The position numbers were made by a program, and so were the translations under genes. Positions 8,230 to 17,498 of a stretch of 38,782 nt of DNA are shown here, piece after piece. Source of the DNA: Streptomyces sp. adm13(2018) (GTDB lineage: Bacteria > Actinomycetota > Actinomycetes > Streptomycetales > Streptomycetaceae); the NCBI RefSeq assembly GCF_008042145.1, contig NZ_RDBH01000141.1, positions 454,230 to 493,011 of the forward strand. Reading direction: 5' to 3'. The notes below the pieces were generated by a model. That model was not told the origin of the DNA, did not search any database, and saw only the letters and a list, made by a program, of their open reading frames with translations. Every line of letters begins with the position of its first letter. Within the stretch, counting starts at the first letter, position 1.

Positions 8230-8333
8230 GACCCCACCCACCCCGTACCGAGGGTGACCGCGCCCGTCCCGCGCGGGGAGCGACCGCGCCCGTCCCGCGC
8301 CGGGAGCGACCGCGCCCACCCCGTACCGGAGGC
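8230..8333. repeat. Four tandem copies of a 26-bp unit
   Basis: Units at 8230-8255, 8256-8281, 8282-8307 and 8308-8333 share the form GACCGCGCCCGTCCCGCGC followed by a GGGAGC-like end. The outer two units resemble each other (CACCCCGTACCG) and the inner two are nearly identical. They lie between the GH18-like remnant and the LpqW-like gene. Confidence 0.8.
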
Positions 8334-8554
8334 GCCGCCACCGCTGCCTGACCGGGTCGCCGATCCGTCTGCCGCTCGCGTACGGGATTCCCCTGCCCGG
8401 CGCGCGGCTCCCCGCGCCGTTGGGCCGCACGAGTGGGGTTCTCCAGCCGTGTCGTCGTGTCGCCATGGCCGGATCCTTTCTGTCCTTTTCAGTGGATGAG
8501 CAATAGGTGTGATCATCTCCAAATGGAATGAATCTGGACGAAGGGGTACAAGTC
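8334..8554. other. Intergenic region upstream of the LpqW-like gene
   Basis: No gene is seen here. The last 90 bases (about 8465-8554) are distinctly richer in A+T than their surroundings and probably hold the promoter of the lipoprotein gene at 8555, but I could not place a convincing -35/-10 pair. Confidence 0.4.
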
Positions 8555-11038
8555 ATGTCCCAGATCGGCGCCCCTCGCGGGAGGACATGCTCCAGGAGCC
8601 CCCGCTCCCGCACGCTCCGCTCCGTCGCCACACTCACCAGTGCCGCCCTCGCCGTCACCGTCCTCGCCGGATGCTCGTCCGACGAGGCGGACGAGAGCCG
8701 GGCCGCGGTCCAGGACAACGCGCCCGCCGCCCGCGAGCGGGTGGCCGACGGAGGAACCCTGCGCTGGGCCGTCGACGCGCTCCCCACCACCCTGAACTCC
8801 TTCCAGGCCGACGCCGACGGCGCCACCTCCCGGATCGCCGGGGCCGTGCTCCCCTCGCTCTACACGATCGACGAGCGGGGCCGGCCGCAGCGCAACCCCG
8901 ACTTCCTGGAGTCCGCGCAGGTCGTCGAGACCGAGCCCAAGCAGGTCGTCCTCTACAAGCTCAACCAGCAGGCGGTGTGGAGCGACGGACGCGAGATCGG
9001 GGCGCCCGACTTCGTGGCCCAGTGGCGCGCGCTGAGCGGCCGCGACACCGCGTACTGGACCGCGCGGAACTCCGGCTACGAGCGGATCGAGAAGATCGAG
9101 CGGGGCAAGAACGACCTGGAGGTGCGGGTCACCTTCGCCAAGCCCTACGCCGACTGGCAGTCCCTGTTCACCCCGCTGTACCCGAAGCAGGTCATGGGCT
9201 CCCCGGCCTCCTTCAACGACGGGGCCCGCACCACCCTCAAGGCCACTGCAGGACCGTTCCTGCTGAAGGCGGTCGACCGCAAGAGCGGTGATGTGACCCT
9301 CGCCCGCAACCCGCGCTGGTGGGGCCAGCCCGCCAAGCTCGACAGCATCGTCCTCAAGGCGGTCGCCCGCGCGGACCGCGCGGACGCCCTCGCCAAGGGA
9401 ACCCTCGATCTGGCCGAGATCGACCGGTCCACCGCCGAGCGCATCTCGCTCGCCCTCCGCGACGCCCGGGCCGGCCGCAACGGAGCCCAGGCGGCCCTCG
9501 CGCACGGCCCCGGCTCCTCGATCACCCCCTCCAAGGCCCTGAAGTCCTGGGCGCTGGCCCACGGCTCCGACGAGGAGAAGGCGGAGGAGGTCCGGGCCGC
9601 CCGCGAGCAGAACCAGCAGGCCATCGCCGCGTACGCGACCGCCCAGGACATCCTGGCGAAGTACGTGGTCCGCAAGTCCCTGGAGCCCGCCTACACCCAG
9701 CTCTCGCTGAACGGCGAGTCCGGGCCGCTCGCCGACGAGCGGGTACGGCGGGCGGTGGCCCGCGCGATCAACCGCCAGGAACTGGCCGAATCCGTACTCA
9801 AGCCGCTCGGCCTCCCGGCGGACCCGCCCGGCAGCCACCTGGCCCTCGCGGGTCAGGCCGCGTACGCGGACAGCAGCGACGCCCTCGGCAGCCAGAACAC
9901 CGACGAGGCGCGGGCCCTCCTCGCCGACGCGGGCTGGGTCCCCGGCGGCGCGGCCCGGAAGCCCGCGGACGGCACCAAGGCGGGCAGCGAGGCGGAGAAG
10001 GACGAGAAGAAGGACGCCGGGGAGAAGGCGGGGGAGGAGGGCGCCAAGGAGCAGGAGGAGGGGGCAGGAAACGCGGAGAAGGAAGAGAAGGCGGAGAAGA
10101 AGGACAGCGCCGGCTCCACCGACGCCAAGAAGCCGACCTCCAGCAGCGCCGCCACCGCCTCCGACACCTCCGCCTCCGACACCGCCTCCGACGAAGGCCT
10201 CTACATCGTCGGCGACGACAAGCCGGGCGAGCGTCGGGCCGCCCCCGCCGTCGGCGGCCCCGAGAGCGGTACCCGCATCCTCGCCCCGGCCCCCGCGGCG
10301 GCCGTCCAGAGCGCCGCGCTCCTCGCCCGCGCCGAGGCACTCGACACGGGGGCCGGCGCCCAGGCCGCCCAGGCCGCCCAGGCCATCACCCGTACGGACA
10401 AGGGAGTGGCCGGGGCCTACGCTCCGCGCGGCACCGCCGCCCCGGTGAGCGCCGCCGACGCGGCCAAGACCCTCGGCAAGGACGGCAAGGCCCTCAGCCT
10501 CCGCTTCGTCCTGCCGTCCGGCCCCGGCTCCGAGTCCCTGCGAGCGGTCGGTGACCGGATCGTCCGGATGCTCGACGCGGTCGGCATCCGCACCGAGGTC
10601 ACCAAGGTGTCCGACGACAGCTTCTTCAAGGACCACATCGCCTCGGGCGACTACGATCTGGCCCTCTACTCCTGGCCCGCCACCGCCTTCCCGGCGACCG
10701 ACGCCCGGCCGATCTTCGCCAAGCCCGAGCCCGCCTCGGACGGCTCCCTCCTGGTCGAGCAGAACTACTCGCGGGTCGGCACCGACCGCATCGACCAGCT
10801 CTTCGACCAGGCCGCGGCGACCCTCGACGAGGAGGAGGCCCGGGAGCTGGTGCGCCAGGCCGACGCCCGGATCTGGGCGGCCGCCGGCTCCATCCCCCTC
10901 TACCAGCGCCCGCAGCTCGTCGCCGCCAAGGCCGATCTGGCGAACGCCGGAGCCTGGGGCCTGGCCGGACCGCGCTACCAGGACATCGGCTTCAAGAAGC
11001 GCGAAACCTCCAAGGGTGCCTTGCGAAACACCCCCTGA
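8555..11038 (+). CDS. LpqW-like family 5 solute-binding lipoprotein with low-complexity insertion
   Basis: I chose ATG 8555 because AAGGGG at 8541-8546 sits 8 nt upstream; an in-frame ATG at 8528 has no ribosome site. The 827-aa protein has a lipoprotein signal with lipobox LAGC (C40), then the family 5 extracellular binding fold: DGGTLRWAVDALPTTLNSF, VWSDGREIGAPDFVAQW and a SIPLYQRPQLV end. About residues 468-645 are a Lys/Glu-, Ser/Thr- and Ala-rich insertion between the lobes, far longer than the family needs. No permease genes adjoin it. Its place directly before typA matches lpqW in mycobacteria, where the protein steers mannolipid synthesis rather than importing peptides. An orphan regulatory or scaffold role is therefore as likely as transport. 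Confidence 0.85.
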   Translation: MSQIGAPRGRTCSRSPRSRTLRSVATLTSAALAVTVLAGCSSDEADESRAAVQDNAPAARERVADGGTLRWAVDALPTTLNSFQADADGATSRIAGAVLPSLYTIDERGRPQRNPDFLESAQVVETEPKQVVLYKLNQQAVWSDGREIGAPDFVAQWRALSGRDTAYWTARNSGYERIEKIERGKNDLEVRVTFAKPYADWQSLFTPLYPKQVMGSPASFNDGARTTLKATAGPFLLKAVDRKSGDVTLARNPRWWGQPAKLDSIVLKAVARADRADALAKGTLDLAEIDRSTAERISLALRDARAGRNGAQAALAHGPGSSITPSKALKSWALAHGSDEEKAEEVRAAREQNQQAIAAYATAQDILAKYVVRKSLEPAYTQLSLNGESGPLADERVRRAVARAINRQELAESVLKPLGLPADPPGSHLALAGQAAYADSSDALGSQNTDEARALLADAGWVPGGAARKPADGTKAGSEAEKDEKKDAGEKAGEEGAKEQEEGAGNAEKEEKAEKKDSAGSTDAKKPTSSSAATASDTSASDTASDEGLYIVGDDKPGERRAAPAVGGPESGTRILAPAPAAAVQSAALLARAEALDTGAGAQAAQAAQAITRTDKGVAGAYAPRGTAAPVSAADAAKTLGKDGKALSLRFVLPSGPGSESLRAVGDRIVRMLDAVGIRTEVTKVSDDSFFKDHIASGDYDLALYSWPATAFPATDARPIFAKPEPASDGSLLVEQNYSRVGTDRIDQLFDQAAATLDEEEARELVRQADARIWAAAGSIPLYQRPQLVAAKADLANAGAWGLAGPRYQDIGFKKRETSKGALRNTP

Positions 11039-11094
11039 AAACCCCGAAAGCCCTGAAAGCGCAGGTCACAACCTCAGAACCAGCTCAATTTCCT

Positions 11095-11119
11095 TGCCCG
11101 CCGGTGATCCCGGCGGGCA
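11095..11119 (+). terminator. Hairpin terminator after the LpqW-like gene
   Basis: A 10-bp perfect GC stem (TGCCCGCCGG with its complement) around the loop TGATC, 56 bases after the stop. There is no U-tract, as is common in Streptomyces. Confidence 0.65.
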
Positions 11120-11205
11120 GGATCGCGTCGGCCCCTTGACCCGGTCGCACGACCTCCCCACACCCTTGCACCCGCTCGATACCACCTCTCGGATCTTGGC
11201 CGGGG

Positions 11206-11234
11206 AAGCCCCTTGCGCGGCAGCCCCGTACCAT
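11206..11234 (+). promoter_or_regulatory. Candidate typA promoter
   Basis: TTGGCC (11206-11211) and TACCAT (11229-11234) are separated by 17 nt, each matching four of six consensus positions for a vegetative sigma factor, 84 nt before the typA start. Confidence 0.4.
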
Positions 11235-11317
11235 GGACATAGCCGTGGCGCGTCCGCCCGGTGGGCGTACGAGGAACTGACGCCGCATCCCACGATCCGA
11301 GAGAAGCGCAAGCACCC

Positions 11318-13219
11318 ATGCCCACGCGCCACGACATCCGTAACGTCGCCATCGTCGCCCACGTCGACCACGGCAAGACGACCATCGTCGACGCCATGCT
11401 CAAGCAGGCCGGTGCCTTCGCCGCCCACCAGCAGCTCGACGACCGCATGATGGACTCGAACGACCTGGAGCGTGAGAAGGGCATCACGATCCTCGCCAAG
11501 AACACGGCGGTGAAGTATCACCCCAAGGACGGCGGGGCCCCGATCACGATCAACATCATCGACACCCCCGGCCACGCCGACTTCGGTGGCGAGGTCGAGC
11601 GCGGTCTCTCGATGGTGGACGCGGTCGTCCTGCTCGTGGACGCCTCCGAGGGTCCGCTCCCGCAGACCCGCTTCGTGCTGCGCAAGGCGCTCCAGCAGCG
11701 CAAGCCGGTCATCCTCTGCATCAACAAGACGGACCGCCCGGACTCCCGGATCGACGAGGTCGTCAACGAGACCTACGACCTCTTCCTCGACCTGGACGCG
11801 GACGAGGACCAGATCGAGTTCCCCATCGTCTACGCCTGCGGCCGTGACGGCGTCGCCTCGCTGACCAAGCCGGAGAACGGCACCGTCCCCGCGGACAGCG
11901 ACAACCTGGAGCCGTTCTTCAGCGCCATCCTGGAGCACGTCCCGGCCCCGGTGTACGACGAGGAGGCCCCGCTCCAGGCCCACGTCACCAACCTGGACGC
12001 CGACAACTTCCTCGGCCGCATCGCGCTGCTCCGCGTCGAGCAGGGCGAGCTGCGCAAGGGCCAGACGGTCGCGTGGATCAAGCGGGACGGCACCATCTCC
12101 AACGTCCGCATCACCGAGCTGATGATGACCGAGGCGCTCACCCGCAAGCCCGCCGAGGTCGCCGGCCCCGGTGACATCTGCGCCGTCGCCGGTATCCCCG
12201 ACATCATGATCGGCGAGACGCTGGCCGACCCGGAGAACCCGATCGCGCTGCCGCTGATCACGGTCGACCAGCCGGCCATCTCCATGACCATCGGCACCAA
12301 CACCTCGCCGCTCGTCGGCCGCGGTGGCACGGGCAAGGGCGCGGACGCCAAGTCCGCCGTCAAGCAGCGCAAGGTCACCGCCCGTCAGGTCAAGGACCGT
12401 CTGGACCGCGAGCTGATCGGTAACGTCTCGCTCCGCGTCCTCGACACCGAGCGCCCGGACGCCTGGGAGGTCCAGGGCCGCGGTGAGCTCGCGCTCGCCA
12501 TCCTGGTCGAGCAGATGCGCCGCGAGGGCTTCGAGCTCACCATCGGCAAGCCGCAGGTCGTCACCAAGGAGGTCGACGGCAAGACGCACGAGCCCGTCGA
12601 GCGCCTCACGGTCGACGTCCCCGAGGAGCACATGGGCGCGGTCACGCAGCTCATGGGCGTCCGCAAGGGCCGCATGGACAACATGTCGAACCACGGCTCC
12701 GGCTGGGTCCGCATGGAGTTCGTCGTTCCGTCCCGTGGCCTCATCGGCTTCCGTACGGAGTTCCTCACCAACACCCGCGGCACGGGCATCGCCCACTCGA
12801 TCCACGAGGGCCACGAGCCGTGGTTCGGCACGCTGACGACCCGTAACAACGGCTCGCTGGTGGCCGACCGCGCCGGTGCCGTCACCGCGTTCGCGATGAC
12901 CAACCTCCAGGAGCGCGGCGTCCTGTTCACCGACCCCGGCACCGAGGTGTACGAGGGCATGATCGTCGGCGAGAACTCCCGCTCCGACGACATGGACGTG
13001 AACATCACCAAGGAGAAGAAGCTCACCAACATGCGCTCCTCCTCGGCCGACTCCTTCGAGGCGATCGTCCCGCCGCGCAAGCTGTCGCTGGAGCAGTCGC
13101 TGGAGTTCTGCCGCGACGACGAGTGCGTCGAGGTCACCCCGGAGGCCGTGCGCATCCGCAAGGTCATCCTCGACCAGAACGCGCGTGGCCGCGCCTCCTC
13201 GCGCGCCAAGAACGGCTGA
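11318..13219 (+). CDS. typA: Ribosome-associated GTPase TypA/BipA
   Basis: A 633-aa translational GTPase. ATG 11318 begins [22 protein letters not shown]; an upstream in-frame GTG at 11261 would add 19 residues lacking family similarity. GTPase motifs are intact: G1 AHVDHGKT (14-21), G3 DTPGHADF (from D82) and G4 NKTD (136-139). Domain II, the two EF-G-like domains ([19 protein letters not shown], then RKGRMDNM and [17 protein letters not shown]) and the TypA-specific C-terminal domain ([24 protein letters not shown]) follow in the usual order. TypA binds the ribosome under stress and aids ribosome assembly. Codon choice is strongly biased, as in highly expressed genes. It is followed by two terminator hairpins. 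Confidence 0.97.
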   Translation: MPTRHDIRNVAIVAHVDHGKTTIVDAMLKQAGAFAAHQQLDDRMMDSNDLEREKGITILAKNTAVKYHPKDGGAPITINIIDTPGHADFGGEVERGLSMVDAVVLLVDASEGPLPQTRFVLRKALQQRKPVILCINKTDRPDSRIDEVVNETYDLFLDLDADEDQIEFPIVYACGRDGVASLTKPENGTVPADSDNLEPFFSAILEHVPAPVYDEEAPLQAHVTNLDADNFLGRIALLRVEQGELRKGQTVAWIKRDGTISNVRITELMMTEALTRKPAEVAGPGDICAVAGIPDIMIGETLADPENPIALPLITVDQPAISMTIGTNTSPLVGRGGTGKGADAKSAVKQRKVTARQVKDRLDRELIGNVSLRVLDTERPDAWEVQGRGELALAILVEQMRREGFELTIGKPQVVTKEVDGKTHEPVERLTVDVPEEHMGAVTQLMGVRKGRMDNMSNHGSGWVRMEFVVPSRGLIGFRTEFLTNTRGTGIAHSIHEGHEPWFGTLTTRNNGSLVADRAGAVTAFAMTNLQERGVLFTDPGTEVYEGMIVGENSRSDDMDVNITKEKKLTNMRSSSADSFEAIVPPRKLSLEQSLEFCRDDECVEVTPEAVRIRKVILDQNARGRASSRAKNG

Positions 13220-13344
13220 GCCCGGACGCGAGAGGGGCCGCGGTGCGTCGCACGGCCGCGGTGCCGATACGGCTGAACTGGCCGGAATCAGTACGGTCGA
13301 GCCGGCCGAAGATCGGCTGAGTCAGGCCGCATGCGGCCGATGAC

Positions 13345-13380
13345 AGTGGGGTAGATCACGTTCCTGTGATCTACCCCGCT
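13345..13380 (+). terminator. Terminator of typA
   Basis: A 15-bp stem (13345-13359 with 13366-13380, one G-T pair) around a 6-nt loop, containing GGGGTAGATCAC and its complement. It is followed by TTTCGG. Confidence 0.8.
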
Positions 13381-13407
13381 TTCGGTTCTACGGGACCTCC
13401 GCAACGG

Positions 13408-13445
13408 AGCCCGGACCCTCCCGGGGGAGTGGAGGAGTCCGGGCT
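13408..13445 (+). terminator. Second intrinsic terminator with T-tract
   Basis: A 9-bp stem (AGCCCGGAC at 13408-13416 with its complement at 13437-13445), extended inside by CCTCC/GGAGG, is followed directly by TTTTC. It insulates typA from the importer operon. Confidence 0.75.
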
Positions 13446-13802
13446 TTTCGTCAACTTCCGTCAACTTCATTTCGACGGACCGGTGTCCGCATATCGGCCA
13501 TCGCTCTCCGGTACGTGTGTTAACGGTCCGTTTCGGGGGTGTCTGTCTGTGCTCAGTTTGTCCGGATTTCGGTATCCGGGCATGGGGTGATGTTGTCAAA
13601 ACGAGACCACTTAAGTGTGGTTTACAGCCCGGACGTACTTAATAGTTGGCTCCATTGAGCTCGGGTCAATGGGTCACGCACTGTGGGGAGTGCCGACTCA
13701 CGAGCACACTCGGGGCACTTGAGTGCAATGCCGTCAGGGGTGTCGGCAGAACTCGGAGTGCCCCTCTTGTAGTGACAAAAGTGGACTCATGAGGAGGAAC
13801 CC
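13446..13802 (+). promoter_or_regulatory. Long regulatory leader of the first peptide-importer operon
   Basis: This 357-base gene-free stretch is A+T-richer than the coding DNA. It holds a 6-bp hairpin at 13562-13579 (CCGGAT, loop TTCGGT, ATCCGG) and an inverted repeat ACCAC-TTAAGT-GTGGT at 13606-13621. Three related dyads are ACTTAAGT (13609-13616), ACTTAATAGT (13637-13646) and ACTTGAGT (within GCACTTGAGTGC, 13715-13726). GGGGCACT (13712-13719) pairs with AGTGCCCC (13757-13764). These could be operator sites or an mRNA leader fold. I cannot tie them to a known regulator. GAGGAGG at 13791-13797 is the ribosome site. Confidence 0.5.
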
Positions 13803-15440
13803 ATGCGCGGTGCCAAGAGCGCCAAGTGGGTAACGGGCGCGATCATCGTTGCCCTTGCTGCGACCGCCTGTGGCGGGGGTAAGAGCGACAGCGGCGACGC
13901 CAAGGGCGCTGTTGACCCGAACGGAATCTTCTCCGTCGAGCTGGGCGAGCCTGAGAAGCCCCTGCTCACCGGTGACACGATGGAGTCCAACGGCTCCGCC
14001 GTGATGGCCGGCCTGTTCTCGACCCTGGTCGACTACAAGGCCGACGGCTCCCTGGAGATGATCAACGCCGAGTCCGTCACCACGACCGACTCGAAGACGT
14101 GGACCGTCAAGCTCAAGCCGGGCTGGACCTTCCACGACGGCACCCCGGTGACCTCCAAGTCCTACGTGGACGCGTGGAACTGGAACGCCAGCCTGAAGAA
14201 CGCCCAGGGCCTCTCGTCCTGGTTCGCGGACATCAAGGGCTACGACAAGGTCCACCCGGACGCCGAGGGCGCCAAGCAGACCGCCGACAAGCTCGAGGGT
14301 CTGTCGGTCGTCGACGAGACCACCTTCAAGATCGAGCTCTCGAAGGCCGTCCCGTACTTCGGTCACAAGCTCGCCTACATCGTCTTCGCCCCGCTGCCCG
14401 AGTCCTTCTACAAGGACCCGGCCGCCGGCGGCCAGAAGCCGGTCGGCAACGGTCCCTACAAGTTCAAGAGCTGGGACCACAAGAAGAAGATCGAGATCAC
14501 TCGGTACGACGACTACAAGGGCCCGAACAAGGCGAAGAACGGCGGTGTGGTCTTCAAGAACTACACCACCCTCGAGGCCGCGTACGAGGACCTGAAGTCC
14601 GGCAACGTCGACGTCCTGCGTCAGATCGCGCCGAAGGACCTCCCGGTCTACCGCCAGGACCTCGGCGACCGCGCCGTGGACCAGCCGTACTCCGCGATCC
14701 AGACCATCGCCGTCGCCTTCTACGCCGACCAGTGGAAGAAGCCGAAGCAGATCGACCCGCGCGTCGTCCAGGGTCTGTCCATGGCGATCGACCGTGCCAC
14801 CATCACCAAGACGGTGCTGCAGGGTACGCGTGAGCCCGCGACCGGCTGGGTCGCCAAGGGTGTCCTGGGCTTCCAGGAGGACGGTGGCGCCGGCGTCACC
14901 AAGTTCGACCCGGCGAAGGCCAAGGAGCTCATCAAGGCCGGCGGCGGCGTCCCCGGCAACAAGATCTCCATCCAGTTCAACGCCGACGGTGGCCACAAGG
15001 AGTGGGTGGACGCTGTCTGCAACTCCATCCAGCAGGCCACCGACGTCCAGTGCGTCGGCGACAGCAAGCCGGACTTCCAGGCCGACCTGACGGCCCGTAA
15101 GACCAAGCAGGTCAAGTCCCTGTACCGCTCCGGCTGGGTGCTCGACTACCCGGTGAACGCCAACTTCATCTCCGACCTGTTCCGCACGGGTGCGGCGGGC
15201 AACCAGGGCGACTTCTCCAACAAGGAGCTGGACGCCGAGATCGCCAAGGCCGACTCCGCGGCGACGCTGGACGACTCGGTGAAGCAGTTCCAGGCCATCG
15301 AGAAGGAACTGAAGAACTACATGCCGTCCATCCCGCTCTGGTACTACAAGGTCAACGCGGGCTACTCCGAGAAGGTTTCGGGCGTGGCTTACGGTCAGGA
15401 CGGCGACCCGATCCTGACCGGCGTCGAGGTCACGAAGTAA
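13803..15440 (+). CDS. Oligopeptide ABC importer, substrate-binding lipoprotein (operon 1)
   Basis: A 545-aa family 5 binding protein. The N-terminus is a lipoprotein signal with C23 after ALAATA. The mature part shows LKPGWTFHDGTPVTSKSYVDAWNW, VGNGPYKF, QGLSMAIDR and a SIPLWYYK-type end, the landmarks of DppA/OppA/BldKB peptide binders that deliver peptides to the membrane permease. It heads a five-gene operon. A 12-bp hairpin just after the stop probably lets this gene be expressed above the rest. It is paralogous to the protein at 19865 (same MRGA-xx-AKW start, VHP-E motif and paired-Cys AVCNSI region). Peptide transporters of this kind include BldK, needed for aerial growth in Streptomyces; I cannot say which of the two operons is bldK. 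Confidence 0.92.
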   Translation: MRGAKSAKWVTGAIIVALAATACGGGKSDSGDAKGAVDPNGIFSVELGEPEKPLLTGDTMESNGSAVMAGLFSTLVDYKADGSLEMINAESVTTTDSKTWTVKLKPGWTFHDGTPVTSKSYVDAWNWNASLKNAQGLSSWFADIKGYDKVHPDAEGAKQTADKLEGLSVVDETTFKIELSKAVPYFGHKLAYIVFAPLPESFYKDPAAGGQKPVGNGPYKFKSWDHKKKIEITRYDDYKGPNKAKNGGVVFKNYTTLEAAYEDLKSGNVDVLRQIAPKDLPVYRQDLGDRAVDQPYSAIQTIAVAFYADQWKKPKQIDPRVVQGLSMAIDRATITKTVLQGTREPATGWVAKGVLGFQEDGGAGVTKFDPAKAKELIKAGGGVPGNKISIQFNADGGHKEWVDAVCNSIQQATDVQCVGDSKPDFQADLTARKTKQVKSLYRSGWVLDYPVNANFISDLFRTGAAGNQGDFSNKELDAEIAKADSAATLDDSVKQFQAIEKELKNYMPSIPLWYYKVNAGYSEKVSGVAYGQDGDPILTGVEVTK

Positions 15441-15467
15441 TCACCCAAGCGTAGTCCGCACGCCGTC

Positions 15468-15494
15468 GCGGGACTGACGGATCGTCAGTCCCGC
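15468..15494 (+). terminator. Intra-operon hairpin between SBP and permease
   Basis: A 12-bp perfect stem (GCGGGACTGACG, loop GAT, complement), 27 bases after the SBP stop and without a U-tract. It probably acts as a partial terminator or 3' stabiliser that raises SBP mRNA relative to the permease genes. Confidence 0.8.
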
Positions 15495-15611
15495 CTCGGT
15501 GCCTTATGCAGTGGCTGGGGGGCCCTTCCGCGACACAGTTCTGCCCGTCATCGGGGCAGGATGTCGTGGGAGGGCCCCCGGCTGCCGCCGTCACATCTCA
15601 ACGGAGGCATG

Positions 15612-16544
15612 ATGGGGCGCTATGTCGCACGACGACTGCTCCAGATGATCCCGGTCTTTTTCGGGACAACCCTGCTGATCTTCCTCATGGTCTACAGCCT
15701 GCCCGGCGACCCCGTGGCCGGACTGTTCGGTGACAAGGGCGCGTCCCCGGCCACCATCGCCGAGATCAGACACAAGCTCGGCCTCGATCAGCACATCCTG
15801 AAGCAGTACTGGGACTACATCAGCGGGATCATCTTCCACCTCGACTTCGGGACGCAGATCCGCAACGACCGTCCCGTCACCGAAGTGCTGGGTGACGCGT
15901 TCCCCGTCACGCTGCAGCTCGCGGCACTCGCCTTCGCCGTCGAGCTGGTCTTCGGCATCGGCCTCGGCGTCATCGCCGGCCTCCGTGCCGGCCGCATGGC
16001 CGACAACGCCATCCTGATCTTCACCCTGCTGATCATCTCGATCCCGGTCTTCGTGCTCGGCTTCATCATCAAGATGGTGTTCGCCTTCGAGCTCGGCTGG
16101 ATCGAACCAAACGTCAGCAACGACCAGTTGGTCTCCGAGATGATCGCCCCGGCCATCGTCCTCGGCGGTCTCTCCCTCGCCTATGTGGCGCGCCTCACCC
16201 GTACGTCGATGGCGGAGAACCTCCGCGCCGACTACATGCGCACCGCCGTCGCCAAGGGTCTGCCGCGGAGCCGCGTCATCGGCGTCCACCTCATGCGCAA
16301 CTCGATGATCCCGGTCGTCACCTTCCTCGGCACCGACATCGGCGCCCTCATGGGCGGTGCGGTCGTCACCGAAGGCATCTTCAACATCAAGGGTGTCGGT
16401 GGTCTGATCTACGAGTCGATCAGCCGCCGCGAGGGAACCACCCTCGTCGGCCTCGTCACGATCCTGGTGGTCATCTACCTCATCACCAGCCTGCTCATCG
16501 ACCTGCTGTACGCGGTCCTGGACCCGAGGATCCGGTATGCCTGA
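15612..16544 (+). CDS. Peptide ABC importer permease, DppB/OppB type (operon 1)
   Basis: ATG 15612 is chosen over ATG 15609 because GGAGG (15603-15607) is better spaced and MGRYVARRLLQMIPV matches the paralog in operon 2. The 310-aa protein has about six membrane helices, the DFGTQIRNDRPV periplasmic loop of DppB proteins and the EAA loop DYMRTAVAKGLPRSRVIGVHLMRNSMIPV that docks onto the ATPases. It forms one half of the translocation pore with the next gene, whose start lies inside its last codons (8-nt overlap), suggesting translational coupling. Confidence 0.94.
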   Translation: MGRYVARRLLQMIPVFFGTTLLIFLMVYSLPGDPVAGLFGDKGASPATIAEIRHKLGLDQHILKQYWDYISGIIFHLDFGTQIRNDRPVTEVLGDAFPVTLQLAALAFAVELVFGIGLGVIAGLRAGRMADNAILIFTLLIISIPVFVLGFIIKMVFAFELGWIEPNVSNDQLVSEMIAPAIVLGGLSLAYVARLTRTSMAENLRADYMRTAVAKGLPRSRVIGVHLMRNSMIPVVTFLGTDIGALMGGAVVTEGIFNIKGVGGLIYESISRREGTTLVGLVTILVVIYLITSLLIDLLYAVLDPRIRYA

Positions 16545-17484
16545 CGTGACCAAGACCGCGACCGCTCCCACGGCTGCCGTCGACACCCCCTCGGCGAACG
16601 TCTCCGCGGTCAAGGCGGAGAAGGCGCGCAGCCTCTGGGGCGACGCCTGGCGCGACCTGCGCCGCAACCCGTATTTCCTCGTGTCGTCGGTGCTGATCTT
16701 CTTCCTGCTGCTGATCTCCGCCTTCCCGGGCATGTTCACCAGCGCCTCGCCGACCACCGGTGACCTCGTCAAGCACTACGTCGGCAAGCCGGAGCTCGGC
16801 GACATCGGCTCAGCGGGCTGGCTCGGCTACGACATCCAGGGCCGCTCCGTCTACGCCCGACTGATCTACGGCACGCGCGCCTCGATCATCGTCGGCGTCG
16901 CCGTGACCGCGATCGTCACCGTCCTCGGCGGCATCGTGGGCATGATCGCCGGCTACTTCGGCGGCTGGGTCGACGCGGTCCTGTCCCGCCTGACCGACAT
17001 CTTCTTCGGCATCCCGTTCCTGCTCGGCGCCATGGTCGTCCTCCAGGCGTTCGTCGAGCGGACCGTCTGGGTCGTCGTCTTCGCCCTCGCCTTCCTCGGC
17101 TGGACGCAGATGGCCCGCGTCATGCGCGGCGCCGTGATCACGGTCAAGCACGCCGACTACGTCCACGCGGCGAAGGCCCTCGGCGCCGGCACGACCCGGA
17201 TCCTCTTCCGGCACATCCTGCCGAACTCCATGGCCCCCGTGATCGTCGTCGCGACCATCGCGCTCGGCGGCTACATCTCGGCCGAGGCCACCCTGTCCTA
17301 CCTGGGCCTGGGTCTCGCCTCCCCGACCGTCTCGTGGGGTGTCGACATCTCCGCGGGCGTTCAGGCGATCCGTACGTCGCAGCACATCCTGCTGTACCCG
17401 TCGATCATGCTGAGCCTCACCGTTCTGGCGTTCATCATGCTCGGCGAAGCCGTCCGCAACGCCCTCGACCCCAAGCTGCGCTGA
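16537..17484 (+). CDS. Peptide ABC importer permease, DppC/OppC type (operon 1)
   Basis: ATG 16537 overlaps the previous stop by 8 nt. The 315-aa protein has a soluble N-terminal stretch, then SLWGDAWRDLRRNPYFLVSSVLI (OppC_N region) and a five- to six-helix permease core with the EAA loop DYVHAAKALGAGTTRILFRHILPNSMAPVIV. ILPN and the SYLGLGLASPTVSWG segment are diagnostic of DppC/OppC. It pairs with the DppB-type subunit in the cytoplasmic membrane. Confidence 0.94.
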   Translation: MPDVTKTATAPTAAVDTPSANVSAVKAEKARSLWGDAWRDLRRNPYFLVSSVLIFFLLLISAFPGMFTSASPTTGDLVKHYVGKPELGDIGSAGWLGYDIQGRSVYARLIYGTRASIIVGVAVTAIVTVLGGIVGMIAGYFGGWVDAVLSRLTDIFFGIPFLLGAMVVLQAFVERTVWVVVFALAFLGWTQMARVMRGAVITVKHADYVHAAKALGAGTTRILFRHILPNSMAPVIVVATIALGGYISAEATLSYLGLGLASPTVSWGVDISAGVQAIRTSQHILLYPSIMLSLTVLAFIMLGEAVRNALDPKLR

Positions 17485-17498
17485 GGAGGGCGTAAAAG

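Noticed and set aside
8230-8333. Possible CRISPR array
   Set aside because: The 26-bp units are directly adjacent with no spacers, and no cas gene is present.
8528-8554. Upstream ATG as start of the LpqW-like protein
   Set aside because: It lacks a ribosome site and would put extra acidic residues before the signal peptide; ATG 8555 has AAGGGG at good spacing.
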